Part shown: piece by piece, positions 14,031-25,081 of the stretch
Numbering within the stretch: position 1 is the stretch's first letter
Layout of the letters: every line of letters starts with the position of its first letter
NCBI GenBank assembly: GCA_946800325.1
Contig: OX326959.1
Span: 24,807,447 to 24,871,446 of the forward strand
DNA: 64,000 bases
Source: Luzula sylvatica
Taxonomy: Eukaryota > Streptophyta > Magnoliopsida > Poales > Juncaceae
Direction: 5' to 3'
Notes under the pieces: model-generated
Told to the model about the DNA's origin: nothing
Seen by the model: only the letters and a program-made list of their open reading frames with translations
The model's database searches: none
Translations under genes and position numbers: made by a program

Positions 14031-15630
14031 GCCGCGAGCTATTTCTCTCTTCTCTCGCCCGTCGCCCGTCGCCAGGCTACAAGGTACCTCCGCATCTCCA
14101 CCTTCAATCGAACTTTCTCTACAGGTACAAGGATGGGTCTGTCTTCTCTTTAGTCGAATTCTTTTTTTTCTTTGGTTATTTTTTACTCTTTTTGCTAAAT
14201 ACTCTGATGCCATTAATGGGGTTGTGTGTTTCTTTGTATCTTCTTCGATTGTTTTCTCTATAGGTCAATTTGCCCGATTTTATTGAATAATGAGAATGAT
14301 GGTAGGAAGGAGCATAACAAGGGTAAAATGGTCAATTAAGATTAAATGATGTCAATTTAAGGTTAAATGATGTCAATTTGGATTAACTGATGGAATTGTT
14401 AAGTCTATGGAAAGATCGAAAAATGAGAATGATGGTAGGAGGGAGCAGAACAAGGGTAAAATGGTCAATTTACCAGATTTTAAGAAATTATTGTTGAATT
14501 TTAAGTTTTTTCCGTTTTTTGTGGAGATATTGAGTTGTATGACTTTGGGCTATTCGTTGCACAACCTTTTCTTTTTAATGATAGAGTTGAGTTGTTTCGA
14601 AAGTAATTATCTAGGGCTTGTTAGTAGATTGGTAGATTGGTAGATTGATTTAAAACAGTTCTTTTTAATGATAGATATCGAGGTTTCAGTATTCAGAAAT
14701 TGATTTTGACGATATTGTTATCAATTAAGAATACTTAAAAGATTGGTAGATTGATTTAATCACAGATTGATTTAATCACTTAAAGATCATTTCAGCATTC
14801 AAATTTCTTTCGAGCAAAAAAGTAACCATTCTCAAATTTATAGAGAAGAGATTCTACAGCACATCAAAATAACATGAAAGAAAACTTTAAATCAAATCCT
14901 CCTTATTTTGGGAGCCTTTCATGTTCAAATGTCACATTCAACTATTTAAGATCCAAATAAATACCCTAAATTGTAGAATTGAAGAAGACCGATACCAGCA
15001 GAATAGACAACCCCAAAAGCAACGCGAATCCGATGATGAATTTATTTCTCAAACTATTTAAATTGCAGAATTGAAGAAGACCGATACCAGCAGAACATGT
15101 GATGATGTAGACGGAGTTAATATGATATAATTAATTACGTGCAAAATAAAGAATATTTTAATCTTCGTACCAAATTTTGCCGAAAAATAGTGGCAGAGGG
15201 ATAGACGCAATAACAGCCCCAAATTTTGCTGAAAAAATCATGCAGCAAGCTGCGATTTTTAACTCGCCGGCTTCCAACTCTTGTCAGGGCCAAAAATCCT
15301 GCGTTTTCACTATTCAAAGAAATAATTATTTCGTCTTAAATCTTATTAAAGAAATAAATAATAATCAATCTTCGTACCATTCTCGATTTCAGACCATGCT
15401 TAATTTCAGATCCTTTCACCACTAACTTAACTGTTTGATTACTTGATTCGGGCAAATTGACCTTTTTACCCTTCGCCTTCTCCTTCATATCATGCTCGTT
15501 CTTGGATTCTTTCATGAACATAACGATTTTAACAGTTCGATTACTTGATTCAGGTAAAATGACCAGTTACCCCTCTCCTTCTTCTTCGTACCATTCTCGA
15601 TTTCAGATCGCGGAGAGTAGGGAGAGAAGA

Positions 15631-15713
<83 letters not shown>

Positions 15714-16095
15714 CACAAGGCGCGGGTGGGTGTGAGAGACCACAGCGCAAGAGGAGAGCGAGAGAAGAGGAAAGAAAGAGAGGAGATCGCGACATGAGAG
15801 AGAGAGAGAGGGGTTCTCGGGTGGATTTGAGAGAGAAGAGATTGGTTCGGGTCGGGTTACGAAGAAACGAATCGGGTTAAGAATTAAATTGTCATGTCAT
15901 CACAACAAGATACCTACAAAAGCCATGTCATCTTGCCACCTCATCATTTAACTGATGATAGAGCACAAAACTGACGGAGGAGGCAAGATGAACAAATTTT
16001 GAAAGTTCAGGGGGTAAAAGAGTGCAGATTTTAGTATGGAGGGTAAGTTGAACATTTTGGACAAGTTTGGAGGGGACAAAAGTGTACTTTTTTTC
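13698..16095. mobile_element. 2.4-kb foldback MULE-like element with about 300-bp terminal inverted repeats
   Basis: The left arm starts GAAAAAGTACATTTTTGCCC. The reverse complement of the right end starts GAAAAAAAAGTACACTTTTG. The arms share many blocks over about 300 bp, including TTTACCCCCTGAACTTTCAA, TCCGTCAGTTTTGTGCTCTA, GTTAAATGATGA and AACCCGACCCGA, then run into a CT tract on the left (about 13979-14027) and its GA counterpart on the right. The 10-bp flank ATAAAAAAAA is found at 13688-13697 and 16096-16105. Inverted arms of this length with a 9-11 bp duplication fit Mutator-like elements. No transposase ORF is present, so it is non-autonomous. The interior has repeated modules (GAAGAAGACCGATACCAGCA at about 14981 and 15071; GAGAATGATGGTAGGA twice near 14290 and 14425). 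Confidence 0.85.
15625..15706. repeat. (GA)n microsatellite inside the MULE-like element
   Basis: About 80 bp of nearly pure GA. It is the inverted counterpart of the CT run at about 13979-14027 near the other arm, and expansion of both probably followed duplication of the arms. Confidence 0.9.
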
Positions 16096-17368
16096 ATAAA
16101 AAAAACACCCAACACAAATAGCAGCATATGTACAGCCCAACACAAGCAACACCCAACATCACCAATAATGCTCGCATTGACCCCTCCCCAGCCCAATCTT
16201 CACTATGCAAACCTAACTTTACAGCCCCCTCCCAATCCGTCCTCACAGAGTCACAGTGCAAACATAGCTCTTTCCGCCCCTAACATGCTTGCCCTCACGC
16301 AAATACCCTCCTAACTCGCACTAAAACCTACTCCGTAGCACGGACGACACTGCACGACACACTACGGCAGAAAACAAATGCAGCCGTCCCTCAATCGTAC
16401 ATATGCAATTTTCGTGAAAAAATGGCGCCAATCCGTCGTGCCTATCTAAAATGTCCAAATATTTGGCGCCTCGTCCCCAAATGGTTAATTGCCGCCATGT
16501 ATTTTCTATAAATCATGCAAAACCTGTTATTGATCTGCCATTTGTTTCCCTCTGCGATTTTTTTGTGAGTAATTTATATCCTAATTTATTTGTCTTTTCT
16601 GGCTCTTTGTTGGTATTTTGAAAGATTATTGTTTCTATGTTGTGTTGCATTTCTTGTCCATGCTTTCAATTTGTTAGAATATTCTGATTAATTTTGATTT
16701 ATGTAGTGATTTTTCCTTGCTTAATTTCCAAATGATTTGTTTCTGTTTCTTGTCCTCATTATTATTTTTTCCATTCTAAGTTTTAAGTTAATTCTCTGAT
16801 TAATTATGGTTTATGTTTGGTTTTGCATATGTATGATATAGTACTATGTTTGGTTTTGCATTAGAGTAGTTGTTCCTGAAGGGAGATTGAAGAAAGATAT
16901 ACTGTTTGCGGATGATATAATAATATGACTGATTCTTACTAGGAATGTGGACATACTCTTGGGCAAGAGATAATTAGGCTGGGTGAATTGCAAAGCTATA
17001 CAACTGGACAGTGGGACTCACTCCAAAGAATTATAAAGCTAAAAGGATGGCCATACTTTTGTATTAATTGGATTTTTTAATTTTGAATGTTTGAATTTAC
17101 CCTCCCCTTAAATTTACAAACTTCGATCGTTCACGAGGAGCCACGTATATAATTAATGGCCGTTCGATTGGATAAATGAATCCAAACCTTACATTCTTTT
17201 TTTTATACTTTTGACAGAGAAAGGAGGAACACAACATGCAGAACGGGCATAGTACCAATACCCATACCTCAAACCATACCATAACATGAATCGACCCATA
17301 CTGCCATCCCACCATATGGTCCATACCTCCACACGTCCACCCCTCTCTCTCTTCTCTCCTCTGCCCCC

Positions 17369-17370
<2 letters not shown>
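16096..17370. other. Non-genic segment with a possible RT relic
   Basis: No intact gene. Around 16870-16925 the plus strand can be read as VVPEGRLKKDILFADDII, reminiscent of the FADD motif of non-LTR reverse transcriptases. It is followed at 16980-17050 by fragments (NCKAIQLDSGTHSKEL) like the sequence downstream of that motif in plant LINE remnants. It is too short and broken to assign. The rest is AT-rich spacer. Confidence 0.35.

Positions 17371-17411
<41 letters not shown>
17371..17411. repeat. (CT)n microsatellite
   Basis: About 40 bp of CT followed by GC-richer sequence that resembles a plant 5' leader. It may be the captured leader of the gene fragment that follows. Confidence 0.85.
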
Positions 17412-17414
<3 letters not shown>

Positions 17415-17789
17415 CTCGGGACAGACGGCCGCTGTGAGCAGCTCCACATCAACGAAGCTCCACATCAACGAGGAGGCAACGAGCGAGAACATACGGCAGG
17501 GCCCTCTCTCTCTTCTCTTTCCACTTCACGGAGAAAACGGAGCAATGCGCCGGCGAAGAAGGCAGTTACGATCTCGACCCGGACAGACGGCACGTTGCTC
17601 GACGGAGCAATACGCCGGTCACCGATCAAAAAATAGAGTTACATAACAGATTTGGTGGAGCCTTGATGCGGCTGGACTGGACGCGCTTGATTTTAGTGCG
17701 AAGAAATGAAGGTTTCCAGTCCGAGATAATTCAGTTGAGTAAGCTAATTTTAGTATCTAAGATAATGCATACAAGGTGTTCGTTACAAT

Positions 17790-18520
17790 GTCCCATTATT
17801 TATACGGTTGGAAGATTTGTGAATCAGTTCGCGGCGGCAGAATAGGTGATGCACAACAAATAATCTCTTCAAGAGATGCCTCTCGTGCAATACAAGCACA
17901 TGATAATTCTTTCCAGAAGTTACAAGAAACCAATTCTGAAAAGAACAGGTATTTTTTTTCTATTTAATTTTTTATGAGAATTTCAAGGACCATTTTGTAA
18001 TTTTTGTAATTCGCGCAATAAATGAATGTTTTAAGTAGATGGTCAAGCATATTCTAAGCTCAGTAGAATCTGCTGAAGAAAAAAAAAAAAGCTTTCATTG
18101 TGAATCTCTCTTCTAAGCACCCAAAAGTATAATTTTTCTTGATAAGTTCAAATTTTAGAATGAAATTTTAATATTTTATTTATTTATTTATTTTGTGAAT
18201 TTAGCAAGTGGGGAGCTTGGAAGCACAGCTGGCAGATGCGTTAGCAGAGAGGAGTAAAGCTGCCGAAACCAATCAATTAGCCGAGTTCAAAGCCAACTGA
18301 GTGAAATTATTGTTTCTTCTCTTCGGGTAAATCAGATCATCTTTTTATTTATTTGCTAAAAAACCCTTGCATTCTTCAAAAAATAATATTTTTTAAATAG
18401 GTATTGTGGCAGAGAAGGACAAGTAGAGCATGTTAGGTTAAAAGCATTAATGGAAGAATGGAAATGAGAGCTCTCTCAAATCAAAGATCACCATGTACGT
18501 TATTGAAGGCGAGACTTGAG
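17790..18520 (+). pseudogene. Captured fragment of a coiled-coil protein gene (exon-intron remnants)
   Basis: Three exon-like blocks separated by GT..AG-like gaps read on the plus strand. Block 1 (about 17835-17948) gives RIGDAQQIISSRDASRAIQA, then FQKLQETNSEKN. Block 2 (about 18206-18327) gives VGSLEAQLADALAERSKAAE, then, after a one-base frameshift, VQSQLSEIIVSSL. Block 3 (about 18402-18500) gives IVAEKDK, EHVRLKALMEEW and ELSQIKDH, with frameshifts and stops. The heptad-like, Glu/Leu/Ala-rich sequence points to a coiled-coil protein, but I do not recognise the parent gene. Its position among CACTA ends suggests transduplication (inference). The sequence TAGATAATGCATACAA near 17760 recurs near 18790, flanking the block. 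Confidence 0.6.
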
Positions 18521-18799
18521 GTGTCTGAGAATCCTATTTTTAATGCTGTGATCGAATCAAAGATCACCATGTACCAAGATTTTCAAATATTTTTTTTTTT
18601 GGTTGCTTCAGAAGGGTATATCTGATATATTTTGAGTTTTATAGGGGAACACGGAGGCATCAAAAATCTGGAGTGGAACATGAAGATATCAAAAGCAATG
18701 AGGAATTCATCTCGAAGATAAACAAACCTGCCGCAAAGGTATTTATTCTTTAATGAAGATCCATTTAAGTAATCTAAGTTTAGTATTTTAGATAATGCA

Positions 18800-20417
18800 T
18801 ACAACATGCTTGTTACAAGTCCTTCTCAAAAATTCAGTGAGATGAATTTTTGTTATTTCCTTGGTTTTTTATAATTAGAGGTCCCATTAGTTTCTATTTG
18901 CGTCTCTGTTTTTAATGATTTTATGAAATGGTATGGATTTTTTTGGAACTAATCGGCACCATTAATATCAATTCATAAAGGGGTTTTTTGTAATTTTAAA
19001 CAAAAAACCTAAGTGGCGACTATGAATTTTTTTCAATTTACTTCTTACTGGAGGAAACTTTTGTAATTTTGCATAATGTTGGATATTTTCCAATTTGGGC
19101 CTAATGCAGGGACTTATTTTCAAATTTCTCACATATTTAAACAAAAATCCATGGGCTTTTTTTATTTCATATTCCTCATGTAATGATACTTAATATTGTC
19201 AAATGTATTGCTAAATGGGGGCTTCTATGTAGGTTTTTCTTCATCAAAAAATAAATATAGTGCACATCATTTGTAATTTGCATAATGTTATGTATTTCTG
19301 TGATTCCGATAAAACACAGGGGTTTATTTGCAAAATTCTTGCATATGTCAATTTGTATGTAGATAGATATCTCATTTTCGCCATCTAAGGGTTTTCAGAA
19401 AAAAAAATCTAAGTTTGGAGACGAGGTATTTTCCGATTTGGACAAAATTTAGTTTTTTTTGTGGCAAATTTGTCATATGTCAATATTTGTAGACTGAGAC
19501 CGGGTCTTATTTTAGTTCACACCAAAGAACAAGGGCTTTACTGTAAATTTATCATATACATATGTTGATTTATTCTATTTGTCTTTGGTCTACTTGTCAT
19601 TGTTTTCCTTGAGTCTATTTGTATGTGTTGTGATCTAATTTTGGTTGTATATTTTCCCTTATTTTGATGTAGATATTGGATGTATGTTTCAGAGTTGTAA
19701 GTTTTTATTGTTACTTCAAGTTAATTAGCACGTACATTTTCGTATGTTTTTGTGTTGGGATATACTTTTGGTTTTATCTTTTTCTTTTATCTTTTGAGCA
19801 CGGATTTAGATATTTTGAGTTATATATATCTACTTCAAATATTATTATTTGGCTTTGGTCGTTTTTAGAGGAAGCATATTTTATTTATTACATGATAAAA
19901 TTTGTAGCGAAGCGCGGAATTTTTCCTAGTTAGTTGAATTTTGTATTTTTTTTTGTCTCGACAATTGACGTGTTTCATTAAAGGACTTTGGGATCGTCAA
20001 ATACAGATTTGTATACTAGGTTAATTTTTATGATTTGTGTGAAAAATATGGAATAAACTATTATATAATTGAATCATGATAATATGAACAAGTTTTTATT
20101 TGTGTTGTGTTTTTAGTTAAATATTTTATTTTTGGGCAATAATCTTTTTTGTTTAATATAAAAATCCATCTAAATTGAAAAACTGAAATTTAATAAATAA
20201 ACAATAAAGGGACATTTACGATTCTAAATCATTTTCTTAATTCTATTAACTTCAGTGAATTATAAATTAGTGGAGTAAAATAGAATAACTAACAAACTAA
20301 AAGGTTGAAATTGATATATCGCATATTCGCATTCATGTATTATTTTTGAAAATGATATATCGGTAATATTATTTTTGAAAATGATATATCGGTAGTAAAA
20401 TAGAATAACTAACAAAC
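18800..20417. other. AT-rich non-genic segment
   Basis: Long T-rich sequence with no recognisable domain. Short direct repeats are present: TAAAATAGAATAACTAACAA at about 20276 and again at about 20395, and GAAAATGATATATCGGTA twice between 20348 and 20395. Confidence 0.45.
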
Positions 20418-20498
20418 TAAAATTAATGGTGTATTGTTTTTTTTTTTTTTGAGCGAGGTCGGCGATTGCCGAGCTCTTAAAATTAATGGTGTATTGTT
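20418..20498 (-). mobile_element. Tiny poly(A) retroposed sequence with target duplication of about 20 bp
   Basis: A 21-base sequence at 20418-20438 (TAAAATTAATGG.., overlapping the T run at its end) is repeated exactly at 20478-20498. Between them lie a T run and GAGCGAGGTCGGCGATTGCC. On the minus strand this is a roughly 28-nt GC-rich body followed by about 14 A. A long duplication plus poly(A) is the hallmark of LINE-machinery retroposition of a short RNA, here probably the 3' end of a SINE or other transcript. Confidence 0.7.
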
Positions 20499-20839
20499 AT
20501 CGGTAATAAAAATATTGACACTAAAAATAATATGAATGATATATTATTTTTGAAAATGGTATGTTGATATTGTAAATAATATAATAATGCCGAAAAATGC
20601 AAATTGATCTTGAAATGATATATTAATATTGAAAATCCTTGACGTTGAAAACTCAATATACCGAGCATGAAAACGATAGATTGATTCGTGAAGATTAAAT
20701 AGTTCATGATAAAACCTTTCAGATCTAGAAAAAAAAATGCGTTTACTAAACAAAATAAATAAGAAACTATTTTTTCTTTTCGAATATCACACACGATTTT
20801 TTAGATGATTTCAACAGTTATTAATGCACACATGTCTGC

Positions 20840-21000
20840 GACCAACCGTCTGTAATTATCTTTTTGCGTCGGCCAGTTTGCGTCCGCCCGTCGAAAATAC
20901 TAACTTACCTCGGCCCGTCGCAGAGAACACCGTCGCAACTACTAACTTCCCCTATGGCCCGTCGCAGATAACCCTTCCCCCACTGCCCGTCGGTGATATT
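20840..21000. repeat. Cluster of CCCGTCG motifs, possible CACTA subterminal block
   Basis: GCCCGTCG or CGGCCCGTCGCAG occurs about five times in 130 bp (near 20885, 20912, 20958, 20985 and 21023). Such short GC-rich motif arrays are typical of CACTA subterminal regions, but no CACTA terminus is seen next to it. Confidence 0.45.
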
Positions 21001-21028
21001 ATGGATATTCCCTTCACAACCCCCCGTC

Positions 21029-21029
<1 letters not shown>

Positions 21030-21094
<65 letters not shown>

Positions 21095-21300
21095 CGCCGA
21101 GAGAGCTCCTCTTCCCTAAACCCTAAACCCTCTCGGCTCTCTCTCTCACACAGACCCCCCCCCCCCCCCCCCCGTCGTCTCCCTCTCTCACAACGCCCTG
21201 TCGTCTCCCTCTCTCACAACCCTCCGTCGTCTCCCTCTCTCACAACCCCCTATCGTCTCCCTCTCTCACAACCCCCCGTCGTCTCCCTCTCTCACAGTCC
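21030..21300. repeat. CT microsatellite, poly-C tract and minisatellite
   Basis: A CT run (21030-21088) is followed by CCCTAAACCCTAAACCC (two telomere-like units), a 19-C tract (21155-21173), and about five copies of a 26-28 bp unit, GTCGTCTCCCTCTCTCACAA, up to about 21297. Confidence 0.88.
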
Positions 21301-21479
21301 CCATTCTTATGTCGCCGACAGAGCTCCTCTTCCCTTACCACCGAGAGATTCCCCCTCCCCTTCCTTCTGTCGCCAAGAGATCTCCCCTCTTCTCCTCTTC
21401 CCTTTGAGATCTGCTCCGACCCAGCCCCTTTCATCTACCTCTCCCTCTTAGATCTGCTTTTCTCTAGCCCCAAGATCAG

Positions 21480-22380
21480 GTAATTTAAACGTTTTTCAAT
21501 TATTTTACTAGTTTTAGTGTTTGATTTGATTTTTCTTTGTTTTTGCATGTCTTTTTAACGAATTTGTGCTCTACAAAGTTTGTCGACAGCTTCTTTTGAT
21601 CGAATATCTCTATCGGATTAAGGTATTCTTTTAACTTTTTGCTATATTTGGGTTTATTTCTAGTTGTATTTTGTTGAAAATCCATAATTTGAGTCAGATT
21701 GAAGGTATTTTATATTTTGAAATTTACTTAAAATCTGTCATTGCTTGTTTGAGTCAGATTAAGATTGAAATAAATTTGAAGTCAGATTATAGTTTGAGTC
21801 AGATTAAGTTTGAAATCTGTCATTGCTAGTTTCAGTACGATATTTTGAAATAAATTTAAAATCTGTCCATTTTAAAATATCATTTATGCGTCAATTTGAT
21901 ATTGGAATTATGCAGGAAAATACACCATTAGCGGGATCTTTGCCTGGAGCTGCAGTTTGTGCATTTGTTATTACTTATTAATTTGAGCTAGCGAGGAAGA
22001 TGGAGGATGTACATTTATTATTACTATATTATTTATTTTCAGAATTTTTTAGATTTTAATAGTTAGTATTTTCAGATTATTTATTATTTAACAATTTTCA
22101 TATTTCATTCTACATGATGGAGTAAATCGAGAAGGATATGTGCCAGCGAGGAAGATGGAGGATGGACAAGTGAATCGAGATTTTGCTGGTCACATGCGAG
22201 TTCGAGTGTTTGATTGGGTCGACTCTCTCCACACCACCACTTCCGTCTAGTTCCAACCCGATGCCAAGGTATTCGATTAATAAAAAATAATAAAATGAAT
22301 ACAAATATTTTCTATTTTTCTGATTGATTTTTGGAATTTTTTTTGCAGGGATTGTGTGTGTGTATTTGAGTTCGAGTGTT
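21480..22380. other. Non-genic segment with internal duplication
   Basis: No domain-bearing ORF. AGCGAGGAAGATGGAGGATG occurs at about 21986 and again at about 22146, and phrases such as TTTGAGTCAGATTA are repeated between 21680 and 21810. A sequence resembling the end of a plant leader with a splice donor (CCAAGATCAGGTAATT, about 21470) starts the block. Confidence 0.4.
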
Positions 22381-22383
22381 TGA

Positions 22384-22471
22384 TTTTGTGTGTGTGTGTG
22401 TGTATTTGCAGGAGTGTTTGATTTAAAGTTTGTGTGTGTATTTGAGCTCAAGAAGATTGTAATATGACTGT

Positions 22472-22548
<77 letters not shown>

Positions 22549-22700
22549 TAATGTGTGTATGTATACGTGTATTATGTTGTGTGTGTATATTGCGTAATGT
22601 GTAATGTGTGTAATGTGTGTATATTATGCGTTATGTGTGTATATTATGTGTAATGCGTGTAATTTGTGTGTAATGTGTAATTTCTGTGTATTTGTGTATA
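22384..22700. repeat. Compound TG / GA / TGTGTAAT microsatellite region
   Basis: (GT)n at about 22386-22401 and 22468-22494, (GA)n at about 22495-22545, then about 150 bp of degenerate TGTGTAATG and TGTGTATATTATG units. A separate (AAT)n stretch follows at about 22797-22846. Confidence 0.9.
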
Positions 22701-22874
22701 ATGTGAAATGTGAAATGTGAAGTAGTAATTATAAATATTGCTTAATCAGCAATATTAATAAATATAATAGTAAATAATAATATATATATTTTTATAAATA
22801 ATAATAATAATAAATAATAAATAATAATAATAATAATAATAATCAGAAAATTATAATAATATAAATATATTTCT

Positions 22875-23176
22875 TATTGGGACCGGCCGTCCCAAAACTC
22901 TAGCCGTCCCAACAAGGTTATAGGGACGGGCCGTCCCAAAATAGCTGTCATGTACTTCCCTGCACGCTGTCACATCATGCATCCTTATTGGGACTTCCCG
23001 TACCAAAAAGAAACCGTCCCAATAAGTTTTTTGGGATGGCCCGTCCCAGTTTCGTACGCCCTTAATTGGGACGGTGTGTTTGGGACGGTCAACCGTCCCA
23101 AAAAGTTTATTCGGACGGTTTGGTGCCTTATTGGGATGGTTTTTCTCTGTCCCAATAACACATATATGTTGTAGTG
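22875..23176 (-). mobile_element. Right end of a CACTA element with GGGACGG subterminal repeats
   Basis: The segment ends TATATATGTTGTAGTG; its complement begins CACTACAACATATA, a CACTA-type terminus. Inside are at least ten copies of GGGACGG or CCGTCCC in both orientations (for example ACCGTCCCAATAAG, TTGGGACGGTC, GGCCGTCCCAAAA). The 3-bp neighbours differ from those of the CACTACAACA end at 13321 (TTT versus CCA), and the subterminal motifs differ, so the two ends need not belong to one element. Confidence 0.72.
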
Positions 23177-23302
23177 CCAATAGCACATCATGAACCAATA
23201 GCATTTAGAAAAAACTGCTGTCAAATTTATGAATTAACAAAATTGATATTGAAATATGTTAAGTCTTCAATACATTGTTTTTGAAGAAAACATGAAACTA
23301 AA

Positions 23303-24909
23303 TGTTGACATGTTTGATGATAAAAAAAACAATACTCGAGCTACTAGGAATACACACATCATGAACCATAGCAATCTACTTGCAAATCACACAAGAAGAG
23401 TCATGCAAGGGGCTGCATGAGATCGGGACCTTTCCCGATTTAATACGTTGGAGAAACCCGCAGACGAAGACCACAAGATCGAAGAACCAAACTCGTAGAA
23501 GACACACCGAGAAGCACCACATAGAATACGGCAAAAACTCAACTAGAAGCATTTACAATACATGAAGATCAACCCCGAAAAATACCGAAAAGGACACGAA
23601 GAATTCCGACGAATACTTGAAAACTTGAAGAACCACACGACTATAAACCATTTCTTGGGGGATCCTAAACACACCCAAGAAGTGGTGCATCAAATCGCAA
23701 ATCATTTCACAAAATAAAATTAGTTAAAAGTTTCTGTGAAGTGCAAATTTACACTATCCGTCCGGACGCCAGGATGAGCCGTCCGGGTGGTCTATGGAAC
23801 GAGCCTAATAGCGTCCGGACAACCTAGTGAAGCATTCGGACGCTTAATAATGTTTTACCATATTCGTCCGGACGGCCTAGTGAAGTGTCAGGACGGTTAG
23901 TTCATTTTCTACAGCCACAACCTAGCGTGCATGACAATTTTTGCAGCGCCCCACTAGCCTCGGCGGCGAGATATTAGGCAGATTTCAGGGGTTTTTGAAT
24001 TTCACGTCCCATGAGGCTCCTAAATATTTGGTACCTTGATATGAGGCTTGATTTGGGGATGTGGTGCCCCTCCAACCCTTATAAATAAGGGAGCACCCCT
24101 CATTCAGAATTTGTACCTTATGTGCTAAATTCTTGAGAGAAAACTGTAACTACCATTGTTGTGAGTATAGTTTGAGAGCTCCATTGTTAGTATATATTAT
24201 ATCTTCAATATTCTTTGAGAGTAGACTTAATTTAGAGAACGTTCTTTGAGAGATCGTGTGGTTGCTTGGATAGTTGTTATATCCGTTGTTTTGTGGAGCT
24301 AGTTTGTTGTGTAAAGGCTCTACGTACTTGTTAGTCATTTTTTGTAATAACAACTATTATAAGAGCTTTGTCACACTCTCTTGTGACGACGAGGCTTTTC
24401 CCCGAAGACGTAGACACCGTTTCGCCGAACACCGTTATCATATCCGGCATCATCTCTATTTTTACTTTATTTCAATTATTCGGGTGTATTTTCTTTTTAT
24501 TCTCTTTTCGAGGAACTAGATATTTCTTCGTACTCCCACTGTATTTGCGTGCGAATCCAAACCGCCGCATCTATAGTTGTTTGAGTCATCCATAAGTCAC
24601 GTATCATTCGTGACTAGGATTATTGTACAAGTGTGTTATTTACTTTTTTTGTACTTGTACTTTTATTTCTTCTTTTCTTTATTTGTTTTTATCATATTTC
24701 TTGATCTTTATTTATTTATGTACTTCTTATTTTTAGATTAATTATTTATTTACATGTACTTTTTAATTATCACAATATTTACTTTAAAAGTGACAAGATT
24801 AAAAGTAACCATATAATTACATAACTAAATAGTTACATAAGTTTGATTATGTTTAGAAATTCCACATATAAGCATATTCACCCCTCCTTCAGGTCATCTT
24901 GTGACAACA
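23303..24909 (+). mobile_element. Solo LTR (element E), Ty1/copia-like, 1607 bp
   Basis: Starts TGTTGACATGTTTGATGA and ends GTCATCTTGTGACAACA, so the termini are TGTTG..CAACA. The flanks are CTAAA (23298-23302) and CTAAG (24910-24914), a 5-bp duplication with one mismatch. A TATA box, TATAAATA, lies at 24080-24087, followed by an R/U5-like region rich in GAGAG. The end resembles other SIRE-group LTRs (..CACCCCTCCTTCAGG). Between about 23757 and 23905, in U3, lie three pairs of palindromes with core TCCGGA. No internal region or second LTR is present. Confidence 0.78.
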
Positions 24910-25007
24910 CTAAGTATTTTGTTCGTTTTAAGAATTAATTTTTTCATTTTTTAGAAAAAATTGAGTACTATTTATTTTGATGGTGTTAGCTTTCAATTTT
25001 TGATTTT

Positions 25008-25081
<74 letters not shown>

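Noticed and set aside
15457..15795. Arg-Glu and Leu-Ser repeat ORFs
   Set aside because: Translations of the GA/CT microsatellite within the MULE-like element. The same applies to ORFs at about 13908-14213, 17097-17636 and 20993-21451.
16860..17060. LINE reverse-transcriptase gene
   Set aside because: Only one FADD-like phrase and scattered residues. Recorded as a possible relic, not as a gene.
21113..21130. Telomere-like CCCTAAACCCTAAACCC
   Set aside because: Only two to three units next to a CT tract. Too short for an interstitial telomere; probably a leader-type sequence common in plants.
22797..22846. Possible tRNA or CRISPR-like repeat structure in the AAT-rich block
   Set aside because: A plain AAT microsatellite. 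No cloverleaf, no spacer-repeat pattern, and no CRISPR is expected in a plant nuclear genome.
23303..24909. Possible gene in 23380-23565 or 24274-24595
   Set aside because: Both ORFs are inside a well-bounded solo LTR and have no domains.
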